From Mucor racemosus (lineage: Eukaryota > Mucoromycota > Mucoromycetes > Mucorales > Mucoraceae): a stretch of DNA of 64,000 bases. This document shows, piece after piece, positions 23,591 to 36,136 of this stretch (positions are counted from its first letter, which is position 1; each line of letters starts with the position of its first letter). The notes under the pieces were generated by a model that saw only the letters and a list, made by a program, of their open reading frames with translations, made no database searches and was not told the DNA's origin. The DNA is taken from NCBI GenBank assembly GCA_027405735.1, contig JAPEHQ010000006.1, forward strand, positions 558,001 through 622,000. Direction: 5' to 3'. Both the position numbers and the translations under genes were made by a program.

Positions 23591-26500
23591 ATGAATGATA
23601 TCAAAAGCCCATCTTTAACCCAAAAAGAACAAGAGTCAGAAGAAGTTAAATCTTTATCTAATGAAGCCATGTCATTGAGTAGCAATGATAATTTTTCAAC
23701 TAAAGAATACCAAGAGCAGCCATCACAACGTACTAGCGTTGAAAATAATCAGCCACTTACAGCTGAATTATTAGCAGAACAAAATGAGTTATATTCGAAT
23801 AAATTAGAACCAAAACCCAATGCAATCCGTGCTTGGGCTGCTGATCTTCCTGAAGTACCTGATAGTGTTCAACCTATCCTTACAACAACACATATATTCG
23901 AAATGGAATCACTTACGTTAGATGATGAAGAAGAGATTGAAGACGAAGAATTAGACGAAACAGTGCAAGACCAACATCCTCATCATCCGAAAATTCAAGA
24001 GACAAAGGATGTATTTACCGAGACACAAAAAGTTGCATACGTCAGTTTATGCTATTTAACAAGTTTAGAAGTTGTTCATGACTTTGAAGGCCAAGACTTT
24101 ACGTATGCTCGTATGAGTGCTGATAATTGGCAACGGAAATTAATGAGAATGCTGTATTGCCATATGGATATTTCTCCTGATGGTTAGTTTTATATATATA
24201 TATATATTTATACATAATGCATACACAAAAAAGATAAATTATTCATCGTATTATCTAGAAATTAAAATGATCGAATCTCTATCGAAACATGATATTATAC
24301 CAACAGATCTTGTACATCAATTCACATCTCAAGGTCAAACTGCAGAAGTTCAATTAGATGACTTTAATACCAAACCAACTAGTCAAAAACAAGCAGAAGA
24401 ATTTGATAACAACAAAATCATTATTGACTTGTGTTGGACAGTAATGTGTGATTTATTTCTAATCTGTCTAAGCACAGAGAATTACGATGCTCGTTCCAGA
24501 GTATTTGTCGCTAGAATAGCATCTTATCTATCTTTAGATTGGTTTCAAGTTATTGGATTCGAAAAGAGAATTGCAGAACATTTGATTGAAGATGCTGCTT
24601 GGGAAACAGAAACTGTAACAAGCGTTGCAACTACAATAACTACCATGACAATGACAAATGTTGACAGCAATGGATTTGTAAAGAATGATACAGAAAAGAA
24701 AAGTAGAAATAAACAACGTAGAAAGAGACGCTATGTTATGATTGGTTTGGCAACTATTGGTGGTGGATTAATCTTGGGTTTAAGTGCTGGTTTAATGGCT
24801 CCTGTGATTGCAGGTGGTCTTGGTGCTTTATTAACAACAGTAGGTGTTAGTGGAACAGGATTTTTAGGTAGTACAGCTGGTATTGCTTTAATTACAGGTG
24901 GTGCAACACTTGCAGGTGGAAGTAAGTTACTGGATATATATTTTTTTTCAGTCTTTATACTTTTTTTTGCTGATCATTATTATGTATTACTTTGCTTGCA
25001 TTTAGGAATTGGAGGTTTGTACAATATTAAATTTGTGTTAAATCCTCGATTAGGTAATTAACTCTACTAATTTACATAGGAAGAAGCATGAATAAACGTA
25101 TGAAGACTGTAAATACATTTGAATTCCTTCCAATTCATGTGGATGAAAATGTAAACTGTATCATTAGTATTACTGGGTAAATAGAGATACAAACAATATT
25201 GACCAATTAATTGATAAGCATGTATAGTTGGTTGCCGAACAAGGAAACAGACGAAGCTGCACTTCCCTTCAGCACATTGGACCCTTTGATGGGCGATCAT
25301 TATTCATTGTATTGGGAGCCTGACATGTTGGAAGAGCTTGGTAGTGCATTTCGTATATTTGCAACAGAGGCAGTAACATTTTCTATCCAACAAGCGCTTG
25401 CACATACGATTATGGGTGCATTATTAGCTGGTCTTGCATTTCCACTTGCCTTAACTAAATTAGGTTATATGGTAGATAACCCTTGGGCAAATGCATTGGA
25501 TAGATCCAGATTAGCAGGCCTCATCTTGGCAGATACTTTGATGAATCGAAATCTTGGTGCGAGACCTATTACTTTAGTTGGTTACTCTCTTGGTGCTAGA
25601 GTTATTTTCTTTTGCTTATTGGAATTGGCTCGTGTAAAAGCATTCGGTTTGATTGAAAATGTTGCTTTATTTGGTACACCTGTCAGTGCTTCTAAAGCTC
25701 AATGGAAGGAATGCACAACTATTGTATCAGGTCGTTTTGTTAATGGCTATGCAACAAACGATTGGTTATTAGGTTTCTTATTTAGAACATCTACAGCTGG
25801 TTTAGGTAACATTGCTGGTCTCCGACCCTTATCTCATATTGAAGGAAACAGAGTGCAGAACTTGGACTGCACAGATTTAGTTACTGGTCATCTGAGCTAT
25901 AGATCTTCAATGCCTAAATTGTTGAAGCGTGCAGGTTTCGTTGTAACATCAGAAGAATTACCTGTAAAGGAAAAAGATAAAGCTGCATTAGAAGAGGTAG
26001 GATGAAAAAGGATACAATCGAGTAGCATTGTTTCTAATATAAATCTATAGGATCAATCTACAATTGCTGCTGCTTCAGATTTAAAAAACAAGCATTTAAA
26101 TTCTGCATCCTCTTCATTGAAAAAGAGAGACTCTTTATCATCGCTTTCTTCAGGAAAAGCATCTATACAACTATCTTCTAAACCAGCAACACCTTTAGCA
26201 GCAGATGAGAATGATCATGATAGTGATGCAATGCCCACAAGAACAATTTCTTCATCAACAGCGCCTCTAACGCCTGGAAATCAAACACCTCGTACCTCAG
26301 ATGAAAATAAGCTCAATGGACCCAATACCATGTCAGATTATGATATTATTGCAGATATTATTGCCAATGCAGCTGCCGCCGCTTCATCAAAAGCAGGTAC
26401 ATACAGCTCTTTATCTTCAGGAAAAGCTTCTATTGCCACGACACCTACACTTGCATCCGATCCAATGATGGCTAGTTCATCTTCCTCAACTACCACTTCC

Positions 26501-26836
26501 ACAACAACAGCGGCACCAAGGAAATCAGGATTAAATACATTCTTTAGTGCTTCAGCAAGTCGATCAAAATCTGAAACCACAATGAGTAGTGCCAACATAA
26601 TATCTGCTGAAAAACCAAGACCAGCTTCTAGATCATCTTTATTATTTAGTACCGGTTCATTATTCGGTGCAAAAAAGAAGCCTGAAACAGAGGAAGAAAG
26701 AGAACTCAAGGATGCAGGCGTAACAGTAAAGGAAATCAAAGGTACCTTAGGTAAATTGGTTGTTCCTAAAGAAATTGCAAATCCAATGCCAAAGGTGAAG
26801 CTTGAGGCTCCTCAACATGCTCGCTTAAATCGTTAA
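23591..26836 (+). CDS. DUF726/TMCO4-like membrane protein with hydrolase fold
   Basis: Exons 23591-24182, 24259-24921, 25006-25014 (9-nt microexon), 25080-25176, 25228-25996 and 26051-26836, 971 aa. The N-terminus is acidic. A hydrophobic Gly/Ala-rich segment at about 356-405 is the likely membrane span. A C-terminal alpha/beta-hydrolase-like domain has the nucleophile elbow GYSLG at about 570, preceded by GWLPNKETDE and followed by ENVALFGTPVSA, as in the DUF726 (TMCO4) family. The tail (about 710-971) is Ser/Thr/Ala-rich and probably disordered. Skipping the microexon (intron 24922-25079) also keeps frame and removes three residues. The ATG follows a run of about 16 A. Substrate unknown. 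Confidence 0.85.
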
Positions 26837-27187
26837 ATTATTTATTACTACATCTCTACTTTTGTACATTTACCATTTTTCTTCATATATCCCACCCACT
26901 CCCCTCATTCGCTTGTTTTTTTTATACACATTACACTCACAAATAAACATTTTATTTATTGATATTATATCGAATTATGTAACAGAACAAAAAGTATAAG
27001 TTTCAGAATGAATCACGAATTGCAACAATGAGTTTGCGAGATTTCCAATAAGGATGTCTGTTGATCAATACAAAACAATATAGTAAAATCTAAATGCTCG
27101 GCATATGTTTAATAATCTGCAGAAATAAGCATTTTTATGTATTTATATCATTTCAAAAGGTGATCAACTTGATAAACTTGATCGCCA
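26837..27187. other. 3' flank of the DUF726 gene
   Basis: AT-rich, with an AATAAA-like signal near 26941. No gene seen. Ends at the start of family 2 copy H. Confidence 0.4.
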
Positions 27188-27800
27188 TTATGTTACTTGT
27201 TCCTAAATTTATTTTATATCGTATAAAAGACTAAAAAACGCGTAAAACTCTCTGCTTTTCCCTTAAAAACTGGGTCCTATTTTTTATCCCTGGTTTACTT
27301 TTTTTTTCACTAAATAACACCACGAAAAAATTATATTCCAATGCACCTGAGATGTTCAACTTTAATCCAAAAACAAGTATCCGGAAATATCCTATTTTTT
27401 GCAGTTGGTATTAATTTTTCAATGCTAATGTTTCAGATTTTTTACGCGTATTTCACTGCTAAAGGATTGAAAACTTTGAGGCTTCATATCTCTAGAAAGA
27501 ATTAAGCTATACTAACAATTTCTAATAATAAAATCTGTTTTTTTTTGAGACATTATATGACATAGTTAAGTATGAAGAAAATTGAAGCACTTTTTTTTCT
27601 GCGTGTTTTTCACCTTTCTGTGCAGTATGTTCTTCACTTTTTTATAGCAGATTAAAAAATATTCGCTATATTGACTAACATAATTTTTGCATTCATGTCA
27701 TAGGCCTCATTGCACTCTATCGAACCTAATTTTATTGTTTTCAAAATATTGATTTTTCGTGGAGATGTCCTCAAAAATGTGTACAAAATACAAGCAACCC
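27188..27800 (-). repeat. family 2 repeat, copy H, inverted and partial
   Basis: The reverse complement matches copy E from about 7670 to 8240. It shares a TTTTTGAGGA.ATCTCCACGAAAA block and the right end GATATAAAATAAATTTAG. Similarity to E stops at about 27188, which helps to place the right end of the family. Confidence 0.6.
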
Positions 27801-27839
27801 AGGTTTGTCTGCTTTGGTTAATTCTGAAATCAAAAGACC

Positions 27840-28329
27840 AAGCTATGGTATTCTTTTACCAACTGAAATTGATGATGTCGAAGCGAAGTTTTTTTAAGTT
27901 TAATAAATATATGATAGTAGTATTATATTGTAGGTTGTCCTTACAAAGCCTTTGTGTGGCTCTTACTAATTTAATATATCCACCTGTCATCCGTCTTTCC
28001 TAGCATTGATGATGTTTGGTTATGTCTGACTTTTGATTCCCGTCGTCTACCTCTTGGAGATGATCAGCTTGTGTTCTTGTGCTAAGTATTTTCCACAATT
28101 TGGACATACCACTATCAATGCACTCTGGGCTCAACTGCCAGTTGGGTCCATACAGTGCCTTTTGATAGGGCTGAAGGCTGTAGCTCAGGACTAATTCTTA
28201 AAGGTTGTAATACGATTTGGTGTTGATAATTTTAATTTTCTTTATTTTCAATTTTCGTTCATTTCAATTTTCTTTCTCTATTTCTTGGAATATTATTTAA
28301 TAAAGTCATCACACATACAAAAAAAAATG
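27840..28329 (+). mobile_element. possible 5'-truncated non-LTR retrotransposon tail
   Basis: Decayed frames carry a phrase like the C-terminal end of LINE ORF2 (VFSTIWTYHYQC, then ..SWVHTVPFDRAEG), followed by a T/A-rich untranslated part, AATAAA near 28301 and an A-run at about 28320-28328. This arrangement (truncated 5' end, poly-A tail) fits a LINE 3' end. No reverse transcriptase core is present. Confidence 0.35.
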
Positions 28330-28886
28330 ATAGCAGTATTACGGTAAGCTTTTTTTTTTATGAATTGAGATGCAATAGGGTTTTTTGTGTAAATGTTAAT
28401 ATCTAAATGTTAAGCCTCTAATCAAAAACAACCATTGAGAGAGACATGTACATTATATTTTAAACCTGTAAAAAGACAGAATGCCTTTAGAGTACAGTGA
28501 AACTTATTTTATTTTAAAGGAAATCAGGGCCAAATTAATTCAGAAATAATGCAACATCATTTGTCAAGATACGGCAAAAGGTTTTCAAACCGAAATTTCA
28601 AAAAAGTTTAGCCTTCTCTTTTGACGTCAAAAAGTAAAAGAGAAAAATACTGAAATGGGTACAATTTAACAATCAGAAACATCATATGTTATTTGATCTT
28701 CTGCGCCTCAAGATATATGGTTTAATACATTTGTAGTAATAGTTGTAAATAATAAATGTTGAAGGATATTCTGGGACCTTCTAATTGTGAGTCAGTTAAA
28801 GTCACTTTTTTTTTTTTAAATAAAAAAAAGTTGTATAGAAAACGCCTAAATCTACAAGTTTCTTTAGTTTTATCCCATTCAATATC
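28330..28886. other. intergenic, promoter of GluRS
   Basis: AT-rich with a T/A homopolymer pair at 28806-28830. No gene seen. The 50 bp before 28887 are the probable leader. Confidence 0.4.
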
Positions 28887-31284
28887 ATGAGTGCTATCAA
28901 ACTTGTTGTTGCTTCTAAGGCATCACCATTCAGTTACGGTAAGAAATCTGATGTTTAAATAATTGTTGCCATGACAACTAATATGATGAGCATCTGTAGG
29001 TGTTCTCGCCGTTGCTGCTCAAATCAACACTGTCAAAAAGGGTGCTGTCGAGGTCGAGTTCCGCGACGCTAAAAACCTTGAAGGTGCCTCCAAGCCTGCT
29101 GCTTCTGTTAACTATAATGGGTATGTTTTGAGTGATAAAAATGACATTTCATCAAGTAAATTAAATCTTGACATGCTGACATATTATATTTCTTTTCTAG
29201 TGAAACCTATGAAACCACCAACTCCATTGCTAGACTTTTAGCCAGACTTAACCCTGAAGCTGGTCTTTATAACCCTGAAGATCCCATCAGCTCTACCTTG
29301 ATTGATCAATGGTTAGATTTCTCTGAAACCAAGTTGGCTACATCTGATTTCAAGTCTCTTGATGCCACCTACAAGGAGCTCAACAAGTACTTGACCCTCC
29401 GTTCTTACATTGTCGGTTATCAAATTACCATTGCTGATTTGGTTATTTGGGGTACTTTGAGATCCTCTCCCGTTTTTGCTCGTCTTGTTAAGACTAAGCC
29501 CGAGAATCTCGGTGCTTATCTTGTACGTTGGTACGAATATGTTGCTTCTCTTGAGGCTGCCGAGTATGCTTTGACAGCTGTTCAAAAGGAGAGCAAGGCT
29601 TCCAAGGTAAGAAAATATTATGATTTTATGTTGAAAGAATTGTTGATTAAACATTTCATATATATATAAATATATAAAGGGTCCTAAGGCTGCTGATCAA
29701 GGTAAATTCGAGATTGGTTTGACTGAGGCTGAGATGGGTAAGGTTTGCACTCGTTTCCCTCCTGAGCCTTCGGGTTATCTCCACATTGGTCATGCCAAGG
29801 CCGCTCTTATGAATCAATACTTTGCTGATACTTACAAGGGTAAGTTGATCATTCGTTTTGATGATACCAACCCTAGCAAGGAGAAGACTGAATTTGAGGA
29901 ATCTATCAAGGAGGATCTTGCTTTAATTGGTGTTCCTTCCACCATTGTCTCTCACACTTCTGATTTCTTTGATCAAATGTATGAGCTTGCTCTCAAGATG
30001 ATCAAGGAAGGTAAGGCTTACTGTGATGATACCGATCAAATAACTATGCGTGAACAACGTACTGCTCGTATTCCCTCCAAGTGTCATGATAACTCTATTG
30101 AAGAGAATTTGCGTCGTTTCGAGGAAATGTCCAAGGGTTCTGAGGAAGGTTTAAAGAACTGTTTGCGTGCCAAGATTGATTATTCTAGTCCTAACGGTAC
30201 TATGCGTGATCCTGTCATCTATCGTTGCAACTTGACCCCTCATCATTACACTGGTGATAAGTGGAAGGTCTACCCTACTTACGATTTCGCTTGTCCTATC
30301 GTTGATTCCATTGAGGGCGTCTCTCACGCTTTAAGAACCAACGAATACCGTGATCGTAATGTTCAATACGACTGGATGCTCCAAGCTCTCGGTCTCCGTA
30401 AGGTCACCATCTGGGATTTCAGTAGAATGAACTTTGTATATACTCTTCTTTCCAAGAGAAAGCTTCAATGGTTTGTTGATCAAGGTCATGTCAGTGGTTG
30501 GGACGATCCTCGTTTCCCTACTGTCCGTGGTATCCGTCGTCGTGGTTTGACCATTGAGGCCTTGAAGCAATATATTTTGATGCAAGGTGCTTCTCAAAAT
30601 GTTTTGCTTTTGGAATGGGATAAGCTTTGGGCTTTGAACAGAAAGATCATTGATCCTATTGCCCCTAGATACGTTGCTGTTCTCAAGGAAGGTGCTGTTG
30701 TTTGTAACGTTTCTGGTGCCACTGCTGAGGTCAAGGAACTCCCTGTCCACAAGAAGAATGCTGAACTTGGTAACAAAAAGACTCACTTTGGTCCCAAGGT
30801 CTATTTGGATCAAGAGGATGCCAAGACTCTCGAGGAAGGCGAGGAAGTTACCTTGATGGATTGGGGAAATGTCTTTGTCCGTAAGGTTGTCAAGGATGCT
30901 CAAGGTGATGTTACAAGCATTGATTTGGAACTTCATCTTGCTGGTGATTTCAAGAAGACTAAGAAGAAGTTGACTTGGTTGACTAACGATGAAGATGCTA
31001 CTGACATTCTTTTACTTGATTACGATTATTTGATTACCAAGAAGAAGGTTGAGGAAGGTGATGAAGTTAAGGACCTTGTCACTCCTGTCAGTGAGTTCAA
31101 GTACCCTGCTATTGCTGATGGCAACACCAAGAACTTGAAGAAGGGTGATATTATTCAATTCGAGCGTAAGGGTTACTTTATTCTTGATGCTCCTGCTACC
31201 GCTACTGAACCCGCTCACTTTATTCGTATCCCTGATGGTAAGGCTGCTAGCATGGCCTCCAAGGCTGATACTACCAAGAAATAG
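28887..31284 (+). CDS. GUS1: cytosolic glutamyl-tRNA synthetase
   Basis: Four exons (28887-28938, 29000-29120, 29201-29606, 29680-31284), 727 aa. It charges tRNA-Glu with glutamate in the cytosol. An N-terminal GST-like domain (about 1-190, with YIVGYQITIADLVIWG) is the part that in yeast binds Arc1. The class I core follows, with the HIGH motif (GYLHIGHAKAAL, about 226) and the KMSKS-like motif LLSKRKL (about 448). RFPPEPSGYLHIGH and IRFDDTNPSKE are diagnostic of the GlxRS family. The PRFPTVRGIRRRG block favours glutamyl over glutaminyl only together with the GST-like N-domain. Codon use is C/G-ending at many sites, unlike neighbours, as expected for high expression. AATAAA lies near 31340. 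Confidence 0.95.
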
Positions 31285-32491
31285 ATACTGCATGTACATA
31301 TTTTTTTAGAAAAACACAATGTTTGTTTGTCATAAATCAATAAATGATTGAATTAATCTAAATCTATACAATGAACCGGGGTTTGAATTCGAAATTCGCC
31401 CTTGGTGAATTTCTGATTCAATTTGACATTTTCTGAAAAAAAATTGATCCTTCTAGAGTTTTTACTGTACAAGCCTTCAATAATATTACCAAAGTTGTGT
31501 TAACAAAAATTACGTTATTTCAAGTGCCATATACAGTGGTATTTTTTGCTTTCGTATTTTTTTCTCAAAATATCTTTGTATTTTCCAAAATGTGTGATTT
31601 CAGTCATTTGCGAAAATGTCAAAAAAAGTGGTATCCGAACACAAAATAAATAATTGCACCATATCCAGGTCATTTTTTCGATCATATGATACTGATAGAT
31701 ACCTTAGTAAAAAGTCCATTTTTCGAGAGAAAATTTGAGATTTGTTAAAATTGAGATTTTGGACGAGGTATGGTAAGGCAAAAATCGAGGTAAAATTAAT
31801 ACCTAGGAAACATTCCAAAAATACATTAAAATGAATCTATGGAACGATAGCATTCGTTTGGTATGCTTTTGAGCATTGGAAAAGGCCGAAAACCAGCGAA
31901 ATACAACATTTAAGTCATTGGTTAAGCCAAATTTGCTGTTTTTGTTACATATATTGCTTTATCTGTTGTGTATAACAGCGCTTTTTTATTCTTATAAACT
32001 ACGGATGCATTGCTAGATCATATTCTTTGATTTTTACAACAAATAGCTTTTGATCATTCCAGAGTAGGTAGTACAAAACCGACTTTTTGGTCAGTGCGTG
32101 TTACCAAATCTGAGCTCAATACCCCTTGTTAATTGTGCGAAGCCTAATTTTGTATTGATATTGTCATGAAACAAAAAGTTCTGTACCGATTTTAAATATG
32201 CTCTTTAACACATGCATGCCCTCATATGCTTTGTGTCTTATTTTGTATGCACACGAAAAACCTTTAATCATCAGTGTTCTCAATTTTGGAGCCTAAAAGA
32301 TGAATCAACAGTATTATTGTAATTTCCTTTCTTTTAAAATATTAAGCAAATAAAAGAAAATTATTCTTCATCAAGCAACATGCTTGAAATCATGATGAAC
32401 GCTCATAATTTATTAAAAGTTTAATATAACATATACATAAATTCTTTAAAGAGCTATTCCACCAAAAAAAAAAAAAAAAAAAAAAAAAAAA
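31285..32491. other. intergenic, 3' flanks of GluRS and alcohol dehydrogenase
   Basis: No supported gene. The 31400-32300 part loosely resembles 21060-21990 (shared ACCTTAGTAAAAA and TTTTTCGA.GAAAA words), so both may be old copies of one repeat. An A-run of about 28 ends at 32490, one base from the stop codon of the next gene on minus. Confidence 0.35.
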
Positions 32492-33920
32492 CTATCGACC
32501 TTCTCCATTAATGACAATACGATAATGAGCTTTACCATTAATCAAATCCTTAATGCCTCCATTAACGCCTTCCAAGGTGTTTTCCACAGTCTGAATCCAT
32601 GGACGTACACCAGTTTCGCTAGCAAATTGAAGCATTTCTTTCAAATCATCATTACTTCCCACAAAAGTACCAATTAAACTAATATGCTGATAAACAAGAG
32701 AAGCAGCAGGTAAAAGAATAGGCTCATCAGGGACATCAATGAGCACCATTTTACCACGGGTCTTAATAAGCTCGCTCAATTTTCCCCAATTGGTAGATTT
32801 GCCTGAACCACATACCAAAAGAACATCAACGCTTCGAACGTATTGATCTTCAAAATTTCCATTTTTATCCAAAACGACAAAATCAGTTGCGCCCAATTTT
32901 TTTGCGTCTTCTTGTTTACGAGTGGATGTAGAAATAGCTAAAACTTTAGGGCATTTCTTTGCTTTTGCCCATTGAATCTAATGCATATGAAGCATAAGTT
33001 TTACACACTCAATGGATACCAATTTAATTTCATGTCTACTCACAGCTAAATGTCCTAAACCACCAATACCAATGACACCAACCGAAGTTTCGGGACCAAT
33101 GTTTTGATGTTTGAATGGTAAATAACTAATGTTTCTAATCATGAAATCCTTTTATCTGTTGTTATTGTATGGCTTTAACTTACGTAGTGATACCTGCACA
33201 AAGCCTATGTATACTCTTTATTAGAAATACCATCAGAGCATTGATATGTGAGCATACTTACAAAGGAGCACCTTCCTCATCACTAATATTTTCAGGAATG
33301 GGGATTGCCCAAGCAGCTTGTACTCTGACTTTATTAGCATAACCCTAAATGTATAGCATAAAATATAAATAACATATTCTTTATGCTTGTACAAATACTC
33401 ACTCCAAATGTAGAAGAACCTTTGTATTTTCCATTATACGTAGTTACTTTAGTAGGACATAATTGCGAATGAGAAGTGGTGCATTGTGCACAATCCCCAC
33501 AAGATCGACACACAGGACTGACACCCACTCTTTGCCCCAATTTGATGTTGCTTACTTGAGCTCCAATAGCGGTTACCTTGCCAATAAATTCATGACCCGC
33601 AATCAATGGATAGTTTGCGCGTTTCCAACCCTATTCAATACAAATCAGTACATGAAACATTTTCTCATCAAAAGGTGTATTTCTAACATTTGTTAATTGA
33701 TGAACATCTGATCCACAACTATATTTTATAAGGTGAGTACATGTATGATATACAATCTTTCAAGAACTTACATGCCACATGCAGAAACTTGAATCTCTAC
33801 TTCATCGGCGTCTAAAGGTCTTGGTTCAAACTTGTAAACTTGCAAATGAGTCTTTTCATCTTCCAAGACAAAAGGTTCTAATCCTGCATATCCTGTAAAA
33901 ATATCTTGAGTGCCTGTCAT
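32492..33920 (-). CDS. zinc-type NADP alcohol dehydrogenase (cinnamyl alcohol dehydrogenase-like)
   Basis: Seven exons on minus: 33920-33772, 33718-33688 (31 nt), 33630-33403, 33344-33262, 33204-33184 (21 nt), 33125-33044, 32977-32492; 359 aa. Medium-chain dehydrogenase/reductase. Catalytic zinc ligands lie in CGICGSDVH (about 48-56) and GHEFIG (about 71). The structural zinc loop has four Cys in CRSCGDCAQC...SQLC (about 100-118). APLLCAGITTY is typical of the ADH6/YahK group and spans the 21-nt exon. The Rossmann motif GIGGLGHLA (about 188) and the SNDDLKEMLQFA region complete the fold. It likely reduces aldehydes with NADPH. The mosaic of very small exons is unusual here. Confidence 0.9.
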
Positions 33921-34340
33921 TATTCGCTATTTATAAATATCCAAAATGTGTCGGGTTAATTTATAAATGATCAGTTTTATAATCAAAAAAAGAAAAAGAA
34001 AAGTATTTTTATTTTATTTTAGTTTTCAAATAAGGAAGGGGGCCTATCGGGGAAGATTGAGATTCCAGGTTTTGTACCTTCAGGCACTAGGTGATAAGCT
34101 ATATCTACTAAATGTAAATACCACGCTATCTAACATTTCTATATCCGATAATAAAATTCTGAATTGATATGTAGAAGCATTTACTCAACATATCTTTATA
34201 ATTAGCTCGAGAAACCTTTAAAAATAAATAAAACCATTTCAGATTATAATCACAGATATCAACTCCATTTTATTATCATCATGTAGTATAAAAAGATTGC
34301 AAGATTTTTAATTTATAATGCAGCATCCTTTTTCTCAATC
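33921..34340. promoter_or_regulatory. divergent promoter region, dehydrogenase and MNN1-type gene
   Basis: 420 bp between two divergent starts. AT-rich, with an A-rich tract near 33985-34005. No specific binding site was identified. Confidence 0.35.
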
Positions 34341-36027
34341 ATGTTTTCGCATGCAAAATCATTTCGATGGTCAATTATGGCTTTTTGCATTGTTATGATT
34401 GTCATGTTGTTTTCACTACATTTTGATAGAGCTCAATTTACAACTAGCAAATTAGTAAATAGCTTTGAGGCCGCATCATTTATTTCAAAGGATGAGAATT
34501 ACAAATTGCAAGTGCAAGAATCTGGTAAAAATAATATCGACATCTCTAATGAGATTATACAGAATGTCTAACTTTTATTACAGTGCTTAACCTATCAAAA
34601 GTTGATGCTTTATCAGATAAATATGATATTGCAGTTACTCATCCCTCATTACAGTGGACAGGTATAGCTAATCATGAAAACTTCCCCCATCAGATAATAT
34701 TTATTGACATGTAATAACAGAACAGGATTTGGCATTTTTTAAATCCGCTGCGGGAGAAACTGTGTTTTCTCAATTAGCCTTGATCCCTGAAGCTCATCTT
34801 GCTCCCAATTTTGCTACAATCACAGCTGCTGAAAGATTATTCAAAGCATTATTTTTACATTTCGACAAAATATTAGCCAAAGATCCTTCACAAGATTTGC
34901 AACAAGATCCATCATGGATATTTTTCAAAAGATTAGAAAATGCTCTTTATCCTTGGATATATCCTTATTGGGACAATGTATTCCATATAAACAATCAAAC
35001 TAGCGGTAAAGGCATTGTATTATGCGTTGGTAATGATCAATTCAAATTTGCAGCATCTACAATTCGAATTATCCGAGAAGTTTATCACAATGATTTACCA
35101 ATTGAAGTATTTTTTATCCGAGAAAATGATTTAGACAACGCCAAAAGACATTATTTGATTAGTGAATTTAAAGATTTGACATTGATGAAGTTAGATGATT
35201 ATATTGGCGACTATTACACTAGATTTGGAGGTTGGGCCATGAAACCTTTTGCTATGTTGGCTAGTAAATTCTCAGAAATGATCATGATGGATGCAGACGT
35301 ATTTTTCTTTCAAGATCCTGGCATGTTGTTTGAAGATGAGGGATACAAAACTACAGGTAGTTTATTTTACTATGATCGTACACTGTTTCCCAATTGGACA
35401 AAGGGTCCAGATTGGATGCGATCCTTTTTGCCAACAATGAGTTCTTTTGTACCTAAATCTCGTTGGTTCAGAGGCCTCTCTTCTCACGAGCAAGAATCTG
35501 GTGTAGTTGTTATGGATAAGAAAAAGGCCTTGATAGGTTTGCTATCTTCTTGCAAGATGAATGGCGTTACAGAACGTAATGAGGTTGTTTATAAACATGT
35601 TTATGGTGATAAAGAAACATATTGGGTTGGTTTTGAAGTAACTCAAACTTCTTATGCTTTTGTAAAATCATTTGCTAGTGTTATTGGAAGTCATGGCCGT
35701 GGTGATGCTGATGGCTCGCCGGAATATATTTGTGGTAATCAGATCCATTTTGATGCTAATGGAAAGCCCCTTTGGTTGAATGGTGGTTTGTATAGAAATA
35801 AGCATGCAAAAGATCGGCTTGAATATCTGAATTTCACTCACTATTCCATTTCTACTGGTGATGATTGGGAATTTGAAGCCAATTGTATCAAAAATAAGGA
35901 CACTATTCATGACTTGGATCCAGTGCAAAAGATCTATGCTTTGGCATCTGTCGAAATTGATAAGAAATGTGTGCTTGATCAAGAATTACTAGACAAAAAT
36001 GAATGGAAATTCAAAGATGCAGTTTAA
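34341..36027 (+). CDS. MNN1-type alpha-1,3-mannosyltransferase (GT71)
   Basis: Exons 34341-34524, 34584-34661, 34721-36027; 522 aa. Type II Golgi membrane protein: short cytosolic N-terminus, one membrane span at about 9-27 (WSIMAFCIVMIVMLFSL), a stem, then the catalytic domain. That domain has the GT71 features KGIVLCVGNDQF, IR.VYHNDLPIEVF, FGGWAMKPFAML and the metal-binding DxD in MMDADVFFF (about 276). It would add mannose from GDP-mannose to N- or O-glycans. The gene ends 109 bp from the convergent KTR-type gene, which acts in the same organelle. The short first two exons depend on GT-AG reading by eye. Confidence 0.88.
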
Positions 36028-36136
36028 TTAGAAGAAACTATTTTGTACATAAATTATATATATGTATATATGTATATATATATATATCTATTAATTATAT
36101 CTATATGTTTATTAATGTAATTACTATTTTATACTA

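Noticed and set aside
26338..26739. 133-codon minus-strand frame
   Set aside because: Shadow of the Ser/Ala-rich last exon of the DUF726 gene.
30331..30936. 201-codon minus-strand frame
   Set aside because: Antisense of the glutamyl-tRNA synthetase core; no domain, and the sense strand is clear.
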